A stretch of 64,000 nt of DNA, from NCBI GenBank assembly GCA_964371355.1, contig CAYJMG010000003.1, forward strand, positions 1 to 64,000. The letters run 5' to 3'. The translations under genes were made by a program, and so were the position numbers. Origin of the DNA: JACRBR01 sp964371355. GTDB lineage: Bacteria; Chloroflexota; Dehalococcoidia; DSTF01; JACRBR01. Below the pieces are notes generated by a model. That model ran no database searches and was not told where the DNA came from. It was given only the letters and a program-made list of their open reading frames with translations. Below are positions 11,487 to 20,716 of the stretch, one piece after another (the first letter of the stretch is position 1; every line of letters starts with the position of its first letter).

Positions 11487-12461
11487 ATGCCGCTGCCCCG
11501 CGTCTTCGTCACCCGCCGCATGCCCGGCGGCGCGCTCGACCGCCTCGCCCAACACGCCGACGTGGTCCTCTGGCCGGGTAAGCTGCCGCCCCCGTACGAC
11601 GAACTGGTCGCGCGGACGGTGGAGGCCGACGGCCTGATCTGCATGCTCACCGACCGCATCGACGCCGCGCTCATCGCCGCCGCGCCACGCCTGCGCGTGA
11701 TCAGCCAGATGGCCGTCGGGTACGACAACATCGACGTCGCCGCGGCGACCGCCCGCGGGATCCCCGTCGGGCACACGCCAGGCGTGCTCACGGAAGCCAC
11801 CGCCGACCTCACGTTCGCGCTCATCCTCGCCGTCGCTCGCCACATCATCGAGGCCGAGCGCTTCGCGCGCGACGGAAGCTGGCGGACGTGGGACCCGGGC
11901 GGGCTGCTGGGGCTGGAACTGCACGGCGCGACGCTGGGCATTGTGGGATTCGGGAAGATCGGCCAGGCCGTAGCGCGCCGCGCCCTCGGGTTCGGCCTGC
12001 ACCTCCTGTACGCGACGCGCACGCCCCTGACGACCGACCTCGGCGAGCCGTGCGGGCTCGATGAGCTGCTGCGCGCGTCGGATGTCGTTTCACTGCACGT
12101 ACCGTTGTCGGCGGAGACGGACCACATGATCGGCGAGCGGGAGCTGCGGCTGATGAAGTCCACGGCGTACCTCATCAACACGTCGCGCGGCCCGGTGGTC
12201 GACCAGCCGGCGCTGATACGCGCGCTGCACGAGGGCTGGATCGCCGGCGCAGGGCTGGACGTCGTCGAGACGGAGCCCATCCCCCCGGACGACCCTCTGC
12301 TCGACGCGCCGAACTGCGTCCTGCTCCCGCACATCGGGAGCGCGACGCTGGCGACGCGCTCAAGGATGGCGGATATCGCCGTGGAGAACTGCCTCGCTGG
12401 GCTGCTGCGTGCGGCGTTGCCTCATCGGGTTAACAGTCCCGGCTGGGCGGCACACCCGTAG
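11487..12461 (+). CDS. D-2-hydroxyacid dehydrogenase (glyoxylate/hydroxypyruvate reductase type)
   Basis: The 324-residue NAD(P)-dependent enzyme has the Rossmann motif LGIVGFGKIGQAVARRA (about residues 151-167), the NAD-binding signature with LINTSRGPVVD, the catalytic Arg in TSRGP, Glu in DVVETEPI and His in LLPHIGSAT. It matches glycerate/glyoxylate reductases, which interconvert hydroxypyruvate or glyoxylate with D-glycerate or glycolate. The starting ATG is 27 bases after the Nudix gene. Its stop abuts, tail to tail, the convergent phosphotransferase gene at 12462. Confidence 0.93.
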   Translation: MPLPRVFVTRRMPGGALDRLAQHADVVLWPGKLPPPYDELVARTVEADGLICMLTDRIDAALIAAAPRLRVISQMAVGYDNIDVAAATARGIPVGHTPGVLTEATADLTFALILAVARHIIEAERFARDGSWRTWDPGGLLGLELHGATLGIVGFGKIGQAVARRALGFGLHLLYATRTPLTTDLGEPCGLDELLRASDVVSLHVPLSAETDHMIGERELRLMKSTAYLINTSRGPVVDQPALIRALHEGWIAGAGLDVVETEPIPPDDPLLDAPNCVLLPHIGSATLATRSRMADIAVENCLAGLLRAALPHRVNSPGWAAHP

Positions 12462-13271
12462 TCAGCCGAGATAGTTTCGGAGCATCGAGAGCAGCACGTC
12501 GCGCTCTTCTGGGATGGCATCGGCTGCGAGCCGGTCGGCCATGCGGACGATACGCCAGCGGCGGACGAGATCGGGATCGAGGGGCCGCGCGGCAGCGTAG
12601 GCGCGTCGGAACGACGCCGCGATGAGCTTGCGGCCGATGCCCTGCATCACGTGGACGAGGGCTGGCGTGCCGGGCGGCGGCGACCCCATGTCGAGCAGCA
12701 GCGCGCTGCGCGCGTAGTCGGCCGTCGGGTCGCCGCGCGTGACGTTCGGCCAGTCGATCACCACCGGGCCGCGCGGGCTCATGAGCATGTTGCCCGGGTG
12801 GAAGTCGCCATGGCAGAGGCGATCGCCGTCGGGCAGCTCCGCCAGCAGCGGACGGACGCGCTCGGCGATCTCGGGTGGCATGCCGGGGAGGCCGCAGGCT
12901 CGCTCGATGCGATCGCGCAGTGATGCCAGCTCGGGGGGCGCAACGGCCTCGTGAAGCTGCACCTGCACTTTGCCCAGGATCGTGCCCGCGCGCCACACCA
13001 TCCAGGGCTTCCTGCCCAGCAGCGTGATCAGATCGGTGCCTTCCACGCGCTCCATGACGATGCCCGGGCGGCCCTCCACTTCGACGATCTCGAAGGTCTC
13101 CGGGACCAGGGGAGCGACGGCGCGGGCGGCGCGCATGGCCGCCATCTCGCCCTCGAGCGATTGACGGGACCTTGGCCCGCGGAACAGTCGCAGCGCCCGG
13201 CCTTCGCCCCAGGCGAATATCTCGGCTTCGCGCCCCTCGGCGATGCGCTGCATCCGTTCCACTGTGACCAT
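12462..13271 (-). CDS. Aminoglycoside-phosphotransferase-family kinase
   Basis: The 269-residue protein has the protein-kinase-like fold of APH/choline kinases: an N-lobe with GREAEIFAW, the catalytic-loop Brenner motif LCHGDFHPGNML (about residue 175) and the metal-binding VIDWPNV. Small-molecule phosphorylation is likely, but these family members are diverse and a resistance role should not be assumed. ATG 13271 has GGGAGAG seven bases upstream and is preferred to the longer frame starting at 13322. It lies downstream of the DtxR-type regulator on the same strand, 91 bases away. Confidence 0.87.
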   Translation of the reverse strand: MVTVERMQRIAEGREAEIFAWGEGRALRLFRGPRSRQSLEGEMAAMRAARAVAPLVPETFEIVEVEGRPGIVMERVEGTDLITLLGRKPWMVWRAGTILGKVQVQLHEAVAPPELASLRDRIERACGLPGMPPEIAERVRPLLAELPDGDRLCHGDFHPGNMLMSPRGPVVIDWPNVTRGDPTADYARSALLLDMGSPPPGTPALVHVMQGIGRKLIAASFRRAYAAARPLDPDLVRRWRIVRMADRLAADAIPEERDVLLSMLRNYLG

Positions 13272-13362
13272 GCGTAACTCTCCCGGCGGGCAGCATGGCA
13301 CGCGATACCGGCGGCCGGCCATGTACGCGATGTTGCGGAAATCGAAGGGGACTGCGGGCCTG

Positions 13363-14076
13363 CTACGCCAGCACGGGCACCTTCGCCGGCGGCTCGACGA
13401 CGATGCGCAGGTTCTCGGCCGCCACCATGCCCAGAGTCACCTCGCGGCCGCTGACGAGCACGGTGATCGTCGAGTTGTACGTGGCGACCTCGGTCACCTT
13501 CACGTGCGCGCCGGGCACGAAGCCGTTGCGCTGGTAGAAGGTCATCAGGTCGTGGTCCTCCTCCGCCGGCTCGTTGATGCCGTCGATCTCCCACTCCTCC
13601 CCCGCCTGGGCGGTGGAGAGCGGCCGCGTCTTCGGCCGCATGGCGGCGTCCAGTCCCGGCATCGGGTTGCCGTGCGGGCAAGTGACGGGGTTGCCCAGCA
13701 CGGCCATGATGCGGGCCTCGACGCGCGGGGTGATAGTGTGCTCGATGAGGTGCGCTTCCTCGTGGGCATCGGCCCAGTCCAGGCCGAGGATGTCGACGAG
13801 CAGGCGCTCGGTCAGGAGGTGGCGGCGCTTGATGGATTCCGCCGCCTCGAGGCCGGGCCCGGACAGCCGGATCTCCTTCGTATGCTCGTCGATTTCCACC
13901 AGACCGTCGCGCTCCATGCGATGTACCGTGTTCGAAACGGTCGGCGCGGCTACGCCCATCTTCTCCATCAATCGCGCCGCGATCGCCGGCTTCCCGGCCC
14001 GCCCCAGGTCGTATATCTCCATCAAGTAGTCTTCGACGGTCGAAGAAGGACTCTCGGAAGCGGCTTTGCGGGCCAT
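13363..14076 (-). CDS. DtxR/MntR-family metal-dependent transcriptional regulator
   Basis: The 237-residue protein begins with the winged-helix DNA-binding domain (SSTVEDYLMEIYDL then VAAPTVSNTVHRMERDGLV), continues into the metal-binding dimerisation domain with RHLLTERLLVDILGLDWADAH and EEAHLIEHTITPRVEARI, and ends in an SH3/FeoA-like domain (residues about 155-230). Metal-ligand His, Glu and Cys residues are present (for example HEEAH, CPHGNP). It faces the blue-copper lipoprotein across a shared 256-base region and is close to an iron-type ABC importer, which suggests iron or manganese control of this locus. Confidence 0.93.
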   Translation of the reverse strand: MARKAASESPSSTVEDYLMEIYDLGRAGKPAIAARLMEKMGVAAPTVSNTVHRMERDGLVEIDEHTKEIRLSGPGLEAAESIKRRHLLTERLLVDILGLDWADAHEEAHLIEHTITPRVEARIMAVLGNPVTCPHGNPMPGLDAAMRPKTRPLSTAQAGEEWEIDGINEPAEEDHDLMTFYQRNGFVPGAHVKVTEVATYNSTITVLVSGREVTLGMVAAENLRIVVEPPAKVPVLA

Positions 14077-14210
14077 GTACGTGCTCTTTCCTGGATGACC
14101 GGCCGGCCTGAGAACGCGGCAGGCTGGCCGTAATGAATCTGGATGTGAATCCGAATGAGGGTCTAGGGACGGGCTACAGGGGCAAGTATACCCCCAGAAC
14201 GGCCATGTGA

Positions 14211-14279
14211 AGGGAATTAGTTAGGTTTCCGTGTACTTACAGCATCAGCCTTGCCTAAGACTCTGTATTAGCCTACGCT
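14211..14279 (+). promoter_or_regulatory. Divergent regulatory region with candidate promoter and DtxR-like half-sites
   Basis: TTGCCT (14251-14256) and TACGCT (14274-14279) with a 17-base spacer form a candidate promoter for the cupredoxin gene. Around it are TTAGG (14221) and CCTAA or TTAGCCT motifs (14254-14273) reminiscent of halves of the DtxR/IdeR operator (TTAGGTTAGCCTAA), but they are not arranged as a full palindrome. Autoregulation by the neighbouring DtxR-type protein is plausible only. Confidence 0.3.
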
Positions 14280-14332
14280 CATACCAGCTACCCGCTTGCG
14301 AAATCGCGTAACCAGTTGGGAGGAGAAACACC

Positions 14333-14914
14333 ATGAGGAGACTCGTTCGTCTGGGCATCGTGCCCTTGATTGTGCTGGCCAGCGCCCTGGCCATCGGGCT
14401 CAGCGTCGCCGCCTGCGGAGACGATGACGACGGGGGTGACGTCGAGGTCATCGGACAGACACCGGGCGCCGAGGCCGATCCGGATCCGGAAGCGGACCCC
14501 GATCCCGAGGCCGATCCCGTCGCGCAAATCACGCCGGGACCGAAGGACGCTGACGCGACCGAAGTCGACGTGACCTTGAAGGAATGGGAGATCGTGCTGT
14601 CGAAGGCCTCGGTCCCGGCAGGCAAGGTTTACTTCCTGGTCGAAAACCAGGGGCCAAACGACGCGCACGAGTTCGTCGTGATCAAGTCGGACCTGGATGC
14701 GGCGTCGCTGCCGGTGGACGAGGGCCGCGTGCCGGAGGACGACGTTGACTTGCTGGACGAGATCGAGCCGTTCCCGGTGGGTTCGGCCGGGTCGTTGACA
14801 CTCGATCTCGCGGCGGGCAAGTACGTCCTGATCTGCAACATTGCCGAAGTCGAAGAGGGTGAGCTGGAGAGCCACTACGAAGAAGGCATGCGAGTCGCGT
14901 TCACGGTCGAGTAG
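14333..14914 (+). CDS. Blue-copper (cupredoxin) lipoprotein
   Basis: The 193-residue product has a lipoprotein signal with lipobox SVAAC (Cys28), then an acidic linker of repeated DPEAD/DPDPEAD units (residues about 49-62) and a C-terminal cupredoxin domain (about 75-193). A complete type 1 copper ligand set is visible: His112 (DAHEF), Cys168 (LICNI), His181 (ESHYE) and Met186 (EEGMRV). It probably carries electrons or binds copper at the outer face of the membrane. GGGAGGAG precedes the start. It lies between the DtxR-type regulator and the iron-type importer. Confidence 0.9.
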   Translation: MRRLVRLGIVPLIVLASALAIGLSVAACGDDDDGGDVEVIGQTPGAEADPDPEADPDPEADPVAQITPGPKDADATEVDVTLKEWEIVLSKASVPAGKVYFLVENQGPNDAHEFVVIKSDLDAASLPVDEGRVPEDDVDLLDEIEPFPVGSAGSLTLDLAAGKYVLICNIAEVEEGELESHYEEGMRVAFTVE

Positions 14915-14973
14915 GCGCGCGCATCGCGACGAGCCAGTCGCACGCGACTACCACGCGATTACACGCCACTAAA

Positions 14974-15014
14974 GGAGAGGGCTCCGGTCAAACTGGCCGG
15001 AGCCCTCTCTTTGT
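14974..15014 (+). terminator. Rho-independent terminator, possibly bidirectional
   Basis: A perfect 13-base-pair stem (GAGAGGGCTCCGG, 14975-14987, with CCGGAGCCCTCTC, 14997-15009) is followed by TTTGT. It ends the cupredoxin transcript and sits just beyond the 3' end of the convergent ABC operon, whose strand reads a shorter CTTTAG after the stem. Confidence 0.85.
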
Positions 15015-15049
15015 CATCAGGACTGGACCAATGATTGCCCGGAAAACAC

Positions 15050-16075
15050 CTAGCCGGGGAACACGACCACGCCGCCGCGCAGCGACACGCCGACGCGGTC
15101 GCCCAGGGTCACGTCCCGCCCCGGGAGATCGCGCACCTTCAGGACCGTGCCGTCGTCCAGGCGGACCGTGATCATCTGGTCGTGCCCGAAATACTCGTCC
15201 GCAACGACAACGGCCGGAATGCCGGTCTCCGTGGCGAGCGACAGGTTCTCCGGGCGGATCATGACCTGGACCGATCCTGAGTAATCCTCCGCCGATGGGG
15301 CTGATCCCAGCGCGCACTCAACCAGTCCCGGCGACGCCTCGCCGCTGATGACGTTGGCGTCGCCCAGGAATTCGGCAACGGCACGGCTGTTGGGCTGCCG
15401 GTATACCTCGCCTGGCGGCCCGACCTGCAGGATGCGGCCAGCGAGCATCACGGCTACGCGACCGGCGATGCTGAGCGCCTCCTCCTGGTCGTGCGTGACG
15501 AAGAGCGCCGTCGTCCCCAGCGTCTCGATGATCTGCCGGACCTCGCCGCGTACGCGGGCGCGCATAGCCGGATCGAGATTCGAGAATGGCTCGTCCAGCA
15601 ACACGAGATCGGGCTCCGCGGCCAGCGTCCGAGCCAGGGCGACGCGCTGCTGCTGACCGCCCGACAGCTCATGCGGCATGCGCCGGCCGAGGCCCTCGAG
15701 TCCGACCAGCGCCAGCAGATCCTCCACCCGCTGCCGCCGCCGGCCGTTCCGGCTGGGCATGCCAAAGGCAACGTTGGCGCCGACGTCCATGTGCGGAAAG
15801 AGCGCGTAGTCCTGGAACACGACACCGACCCGGCGCTTTTCCGGCGGCATCAACGTGGCATCGCTGTTCAAACATCGGTCACCAAGAGCGATGTGCCCCG
15901 CGTTCGGTGTTTCGAAGCCGGCGATGAGGCGCAGCAACGTCGTCTTGCCACAGCCGCTGGGCCCCAGCAGGACGAGCGTGTGGCCGCGCTCGATCTCCAG
16001 GTCGATGCCATCGACGGCCTTCACGTCGCCAAAGCGCTTCACCAGACCGCGGCAACGCAGGAACGGCTCCGTCAT
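15050..16075 (-). CDS. ABC transporter ATP-binding protein, iron(III)/Fbp type
   Basis: The 341-residue ATPase has Walker A GPSGCGKTT, Q-loop VFQDYALFPHM, signature LSGGQQQRVALARTLA, Walker B LVLLDEPFSNLD and switch His in VTHDQEEA, followed by a C-terminal TOBE-like domain (about residues 255-340). It powers the adjacent permease. Its ATG overlaps the permease stop in an ATGA arrangement, which fixes the start and shows tight coupling. Closest functional class is FbpC/CysA-like importers of ferric iron, with iron preferred because of the binding protein next door. Confidence 0.92.
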   Translation of the reverse strand: MTEPFLRCRGLVKRFGDVKAVDGIDLEIERGHTLVLLGPSGCGKTTLLRLIAGFETPNAGHIALGDRCLNSDATLMPPEKRRVGVVFQDYALFPHMDVGANVAFGMPSRNGRRRQRVEDLLALVGLEGLGRRMPHELSGGQQQRVALARTLAAEPDLVLLDEPFSNLDPAMRARVRGEVRQIIETLGTTALFVTHDQEEALSIAGRVAVMLAGRILQVGPPGEVYRQPNSRAVAEFLGDANVISGEASPGLVECALGSAPSAEDYSGSVQVMIRPENLSLATETGIPAVVVADEYFGHDQMITVRLDDGTVLKVRDLPGRDVTLGDRVGVSLRGGVVVFPG

Positions 16076-17667
16076 CGCGTGTCCTCCCGCCAGGCCGTCA
16101 TCAGCACCGGCAACGAGGAAAGTACAACCAGAATCAGGGCGGGCAGGGCTGCCCGCGCAAAGAACGCCTCCGACGTGGATGACCACACCCGAGTCGCCAG
16201 GGTCTCGAAGCCGATGGGGCTCAGAAGCAGCGTTACCGGCAGCTCCTTCATCACGGTCAGGAACACCAGCAGCGCACCGCCGGAAAGGCCGGGCACAATC
16301 TGCGGGACCGTGATGCGTGCGAACACCTCCAGGCGCCCCTTCCCCAGGCTCCGCGCCGCGCGCTCGGTATTCGGATTCACCTGCACCAGCGCGCTGCGGC
16401 ACGATCCGATCGCCTGCGGGAGGAACCGCACGACATACGCGAACAAGAGCAACGCCATCGTCTGATAGACGAGGGGCACGTAGTTCGCCGCGAAAAACAC
16501 CAGCGCCAGGGCGATGGTGATGCCGGGCAGCGCATAGCCCGAGTAGGACGCCTTCTCGACGAGCGAGCTGAAGATGCCGGGGTAGCGCACGCCCAGCCGC
16601 GCGACAGGCAACGCCGTCAGTACGACCACGAACGCAGCGAGCACGCCAACATACATCGAGTTCCAGGCGGCGATGCGGACGAACCCTATCGCCTCACCCG
16701 CCTGCAGTCCGCGCACGAGCCAGTAGATCATCACGGACACCGGAAGCAGGAGCGATACGCCGACCAGGGCTCCGCAGAACAGCAGGGCCGGGATCTTCCA
16801 GGCGCCCAGCCCCACCTTCGACGCGATGGGGTGCCGGGCATTCGCGTGATATCGCCCGCGCCCCCGCAGGGCGTTTTCTACGATAACGACGGCAAGCGTC
16901 AGGCCCACAAGAAGCAGCGCGAGTGCGGCTGCGGAGCCGCCATCGAAGGTCGTGTACCGAAGGTAGATGATCCGCGAAAGGGAGTTGAACCGGAGGATCG
17001 AAACCGCGCCGAAGTCGCTCAGCGCATACAGCGCCACCAGCATGCCACCGGCCGCGATCGCGGGGCGAAGCTGAGGCAAGGTGATGCGGACGAAGGTCGA
17101 AAGACGCCCGTGCCCAAGCCCTCTCGCCGCCTCCTCCATCGAGCGGTCGAGATTCCGCATGGCGGCCCGGACAGGCAAGAGAACATATGGAAACGTGAAG
17201 AGCGTCAGCGCCAGCCAGGCGCCCCGAAAACCGTAGATCTCGGGCAGCGATTCAACACCGAGGGGCGAGAGCGCGTCCTGCAGCATGCCGCGTGGCCCAA
17301 GCGCCGCCACAAGCGTGAATGCCCCGACGTACGACGGAATTGCCAACGGCAGTGCGAACAACACTGCCCACACGCGGCGTAACGGAAGATCCGTCCGTTC
17401 CGTGAGCCAGGCGAGGGGCACCGCGATTGCCACGGCGCCGCCCGTCACCATCCCCGCAAGCAACGCTGTGCGAAGGAGCGCTCGCTGGGCGCTCGATGCC
17501 GTGACGGCATCCCAGGCGACCGAGCCCTCTTCGCCGACCCGCATCAACAGATACGCCGCCGGCAGCAGCATCGCCAGGGCGATCGCCGCGGCCAGCGCGG
17601 CGACCACGACCGGCGGATCCTGGTGAGTCCGCCCGCGCGCAGGAATCGGAATCGGGATCGCGACCAT
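16072..17667 (-). CDS. ABC transporter permease, iron(III)/FbpB type (duplicated)
   Basis: The 531-residue membrane protein has about 12 helices in two homologous halves, each with an EAA loop (EEAARGLGHGRLSTFVRITLPQ-like near residue 185 and ERAARSLGKGRLEVFARITVPQ-like near residue 440). Fused double permeases are characteristic of FbpB/SfuB iron and ThiP thiamine importers. It is the middle gene of a three-gene operon: its start lies two bases after the binding-protein stop and its stop overlaps the ATPase start. Confidence 0.92.
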   Translation of the reverse strand: MVAIPIPIPARGRTHQDPPVVVAALAAAIALAMLLPAAYLLMRVGEEGSVAWDAVTASSAQRALLRTALLAGMVTGGAVAIAVPLAWLTERTDLPLRRVWAVLFALPLAIPSYVGAFTLVAALGPRGMLQDALSPLGVESLPEIYGFRGAWLALTLFTFPYVLLPVRAAMRNLDRSMEEAARGLGHGRLSTFVRITLPQLRPAIAAGGMLVALYALSDFGAVSILRFNSLSRIIYLRYTTFDGGSAAALALLLVGLTLAVVIVENALRGRGRYHANARHPIASKVGLGAWKIPALLFCGALVGVSLLLPVSVMIYWLVRGLQAGEAIGFVRIAAWNSMYVGVLAAFVVVLTALPVARLGVRYPGIFSSLVEKASYSGYALPGITIALALVFFAANYVPLVYQTMALLLFAYVVRFLPQAIGSCRSALVQVNPNTERAARSLGKGRLEVFARITVPQIVPGLSGGALLVFLTVMKELPVTLLLSPIGFETLATRVWSSTSEAFFARAALPALILVVLSSLPVLMTAWREDTR

Positions 17668-17669
17668 GG

Positions 17670-18704
17670 CTACGGCAGCACTCCTGTATCGCGCAACAGT
17701 TTCTGGGTGCCGGCGAGGTCGTCCAGGCTGCTGAGGTCGATCTGCGGGGGCTGTAGCTCGCTGAGCGCCGGAAGCAGCGAGTTCGTGGAGACACCTTCGA
17801 TCAGCGGGTATTCGTACGTCTCGTCCGCAAAGTACTGCTGCGCGTCGTGCGACAACATGAACTCGAGAAACCGCTTCGCGTCATCCTCGTGGTCCGAACT
17901 CTCCAGGATGGCCGCACCAGCCACGTTCACCAGGGCGCCGATGTCGCCGTCCTTGAGGAAGTAGTTGCGCGCCTTGAAACCCTCGCCCTGTTCGGCCAGG
18001 AACTGGAACAGGTAGTAGTGGTTCACGAATGCGACATCGACCTCGCCGTTCGCGACTGCCTCGACCGCCGCGGTGTTGTTCGGGAGGTCCACCGGGTCGT
18101 TCGCCTTGATGCCTTCGAGCCACGCGCGAGCAGCCTCTTCGCCCTCGAGCAGCCGGAAGGCCGTGACAAAAGCCTGGAAGGAGGCGTTCGTCGGCACCCA
18201 ACCGATCCGGCCCTTCCAGGCGGGGTCGGTGAAGTCCTTGATCGACGCCGGGAGATCTCCAGGTTGGAGCGCGTCTGTGTTGTACGCGACGACCCGCGAG
18301 CGACCGGAGACGCCGATCCACTGCCCGTTGTCCGCCCGGTATCCCGCAGGGACCCGATCGAGCACATCCTGAGGAAGGACCGCAAGGCGGCCCTCCGCAT
18401 CGAGTGCTCCCAGCGCACCGGCATCCTGGGCGAAAAACACGTCTGCGGGCGAATTGCCGCCCTCTTCGAGTATGACGCCCGCCAATTCAGCCGTGTCGCC
18501 ATACCGCACGCGGATCTTGATCCCGGTTTCGTCGGAGAACTGGTCCAGAATCGGCCCGACCAGGTCCTGGCTGCGGCCCGAGTACACAGTCAGCGTCGAG
18601 CCGTCCCCACCGCAGCTCATCCCGATCAGACTCGCCAGGCTCGCGATGGCTATGAGTGCGGTTATGCCAACTGCCCGGCGGCCCATCTTAGCCTCATCTT
18701 TCAT
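17670..18704 (-). CDS. Iron(III)-type periplasmic binding lipoprotein (FbpA-like)
   Basis: The 344-residue substrate-binding protein has a lipoprotein signal (lipobox IGMSC, Cys31) and the FbpA fold hallmarks LTVYSGRSQDLVGPI near the start and the adjacent tyrosines Tyr230-Tyr231 in VNHYYLFQ, which bind Fe(III) in this family. It delivers substrate to the permease encoded next. ATG 18704 and ATG 18686 are both possible; the second has GAGG five bases upstream. A TATAAG element lies upstream (18705-18760) but no full promoter was established. DtxR-type control is a reasonable guess from the neighbourhood. Confidence 0.9.
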   Translation of the reverse strand: MKDEAKMGRRAVGITALIAIASLASLIGMSCGGDGSTLTVYSGRSQDLVGPILDQFSDETGIKIRVRYGDTAELAGVILEEGGNSPADVFFAQDAGALGALDAEGRLAVLPQDVLDRVPAGYRADNGQWIGVSGRSRVVAYNTDALQPGDLPASIKDFTDPAWKGRIGWVPTNASFQAFVTAFRLLEGEEAARAWLEGIKANDPVDLPNNTAAVEAVANGEVDVAFVNHYYLFQFLAEQGEGFKARNYFLKDGDIGALVNVAGAAILESSDHEDDAKRFLEFMLSHDAQQYFADETYEYPLIEGVSTNSLLPALSELQPPQIDLSSLDDLAGTQKLLRDTGVLP

Positions 18705-18788
18705 CCCGGTTTAGCTACAGCTTATATCGTAGCGCAGCGGGGCAGAACGGCAAGGGCCGAATGGAAGGCAGGACAAGGGGCTAGTGCC

Positions 18789-20273
18789 TCAATCTTTGCG
18801 GCGAAGGGCGGGGAAGAGGATAACCTCGCGAATTGAACGCTGCCCCGTCAGGATCATCGTCAGCCGGTCGATGCCGATGCCAAGCCCGCCGGTGGGGGGC
18901 ATGCCGTGCTCCAGGGCGACCAGGAAGTCCTCGTCCAACGTCTCCACTTCCTCGATGCCTGCCGCCGCCAGCCGTCGCTGCGCCTCGAACCGCTCCCGCT
19001 GATCGATCGGGTCGTTCAGCTCGCTGTACGCGTTCCCCATCTCGAATCCCGCGATGAAGAACTCGAACCGCTCCACGATCCCGTCCTCGCCCGGCTTGCT
19101 CTTCGCCAGCGGCGAGATCTCTTTCGGGTAGTCCAGCAAGAACGTCGGCTGGATCAGCGTCGGCTCTACGTAGTGCGACACCGCCTCGTCGATGAGCTTT
19201 CCCCACGACCATCCGGGGTCGAGGTCCGCGAATCCGCGCCGTCGTAGTTCCTCGTACAGCTTCTCCCGCGTGCGGAACTCCGTGAAGTCGATTCCCGCGT
19301 GCTCGATCAACGCCTCGCGCATTGTGATGCGCTTCCATGGCGGCGCCAGGTCGATGGTGTGCTCCTCGAACTGCGCCGTCGTTGTACCCAGCACTTCCCG
19401 CGCGATGCTCGACACCATCTCCTCGACGTTGCGGGCCACGTCGTTGTAATCCGCGTAAGCCTCGTACATCTCCAGCATCGTGAACTCGGGGTTGTACTTC
19501 CACGACACGCCCTCGTTCCGAAAGATGCGGCCGATCTCGTACACCCGGTCGTAGCCGCCGATGATCAGCCGCTTCAGGTGGAGTTCGAGTGAGATCCGCA
19601 GGAAGAAGTCCTGGTCCAGCGCGCGGTGATGCGTCGTGAACGGCGTCGCCGCCGCCCCGCCCGCCTCCGGTTGCAGCACCGGCGTCTCAACCTCGATGAA
19701 GCCCCGCCCGTCCAGGTGCCGCCGCATCGCCGAGACGATCGCCGCCCGCGTGCGGAAGATGTCGCGCACGTCCGCGTTTGCCATCAGGTCCAGGTACCGC
19801 TGCCGGTACCGGATCTCGATATCCTCCACCCCGTGCCACTTCTCAGGCGGCGGCCGCAGCGCCTTCGCCAGCACCTGGTACGCCCGCGCCTCGACGGTGA
19901 TCTCCTGCGTCCGCGTCCGGAACAGCGGCCCCGTCACCGAGAGGAAGTCGCCCAGGTCCAGCTCCGCCAGCCCCGCGTACGTTTCCGCGCCGATGACGTC
20001 CTTCTTCAGGTAGCACTGCATGCGCCCGGATCCGTCCGTGACGTCGAGGAACGACGCCTTCCCCATATCGCGCATCGCCGTGATGCGACCAGCCACACTG
20101 ACGGCAGGCGCCTCGCCCTGCGACCCGTCCGCCTCCCACCGCTCGAACGCGGCCACCGCACCGCGAGCGTCGTGCGTCCGCGCGGCCCGCGCGGGGTACG
20201 CGTCAGTCCCGCGCCCTCGCAGCCGCTGCAGCTTCTCGATTCGCAGTTGAATCAGCTCTTCTTCGCCTGGCAT
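18789..20273 (-). CDS. lysS: Lysyl-tRNA synthetase, class II
   Basis: The 494-residue enzyme charges tRNA-Lys. It has the N-terminal OB-fold anticodon-binding domain (VSVAGRITAMRDMGKASFLD), class II motif 1 around RTRAAIVSAMRRHLDGRGF, motif 2 FRNEGVSWKYNPEFTMLE, and motif 3 GGLGIGIDRLTMILTGQRSI. Length is typical (about 490-510). No other genes are coupled to it; the DUF5678-like and retropepsin-like genes end 45 bases upstream on the same strand. Confidence 0.97.
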   Translation of the reverse strand: MPGEEELIQLRIEKLQRLRGRGTDAYPARAARTHDARGAVAAFERWEADGSQGEAPAVSVAGRITAMRDMGKASFLDVTDGSGRMQCYLKKDVIGAETYAGLAELDLGDFLSVTGPLFRTRTQEITVEARAYQVLAKALRPPPEKWHGVEDIEIRYRQRYLDLMANADVRDIFRTRAAIVSAMRRHLDGRGFIEVETPVLQPEAGGAAATPFTTHHRALDQDFFLRISLELHLKRLIIGGYDRVYEIGRIFRNEGVSWKYNPEFTMLEMYEAYADYNDVARNVEEMVSSIAREVLGTTTAQFEEHTIDLAPPWKRITMREALIEHAGIDFTEFRTREKLYEELRRRGFADLDPGWSWGKLIDEAVSHYVEPTLIQPTFLLDYPKEISPLAKSKPGEDGIVERFEFFIAGFEMGNAYSELNDPIDQRERFEAQRRLAAAGIEEVETLDEDFLVALEHGMPPTGGLGIGIDRLTMILTGQRSIREVILFPALRRKD

Positions 20274-20317
20274 GAGGGAAGGTTACAGGCTGCCGCAGGA
20301 TGGCTACAGCGGGCCGC

Positions 20318-20716
20318 CTACGCCTGCCACTTCAGGTAGAGACGATGCGCACGATGATCCACCGCAAACGTAAGCTGGTCCATGAATCCATGCATCCCCA
20401 ACAGGTTCATCATGTCCCACGCAGGACAAAATGCCGCTTGAATGGTCATGCGGCGGCCAAGCAGCTCGATCTCGACCGCGTGAATCCAGCAGCGTTCGAG
20501 TTGGCCGCCGGCCACAACAATGGTAGCGGCTGTCCCGGCACCCAAGTCGTCGATGCCCAACAATGGCAGCAAGTCATGGTGCAGCGTCGAGAAGCTGGAG
20601 CCTGTATCGAGCAGCATCTCGAAGGGAGGAGCGTCAGGAGCGGACGGCAAAGACACCGCAACGACGATCTCGTCGCCGCTGTATGCATACTCCAGATCGA
20701 ACTCGATGTTCGTCAC
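20318..20716 (-). CDS. Retropepsin-like aspartyl protease, single domain
   Basis: The 132-residue protein has the retropepsin active-site triad motif LLDTGSS (Asp37) followed by STLHHDLLPLLGI, a flap-like hydrophobic-Gly stretch (TIVVAGGQLERC) and NLLGMHGFMDQ near the end, the usual ILG-type helper motif. Such 120-130 residue bacterial proteins dimerise to form an active site. No signal peptide is present, so it is cytoplasmic. Its ATG overlaps the stop of the upstream DUF5678-like gene by four bases, indicating one transcript and possibly linked functions. Confidence 0.8.
   Translation of the reverse strand: MTNIEFDLEYAYSGDEIVVAVSLPSAPDAPPFEMLLDTGSSFSTLHHDLLPLLGIDDLGAGTAATIVVAGGQLERCWIHAVEIELLGRRMTIQAAFCPAWDMMNLLGMHGFMDQLTFAVDHRAHRLYLKWQA

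Noticed and set aside
14211..14279. A full DtxR/IdeR operator.
   Set aside because: Only scattered TTAGG/CCTAA halves are present; they do not make the 19-base palindrome, so only a low-confidence regulatory region was listed.
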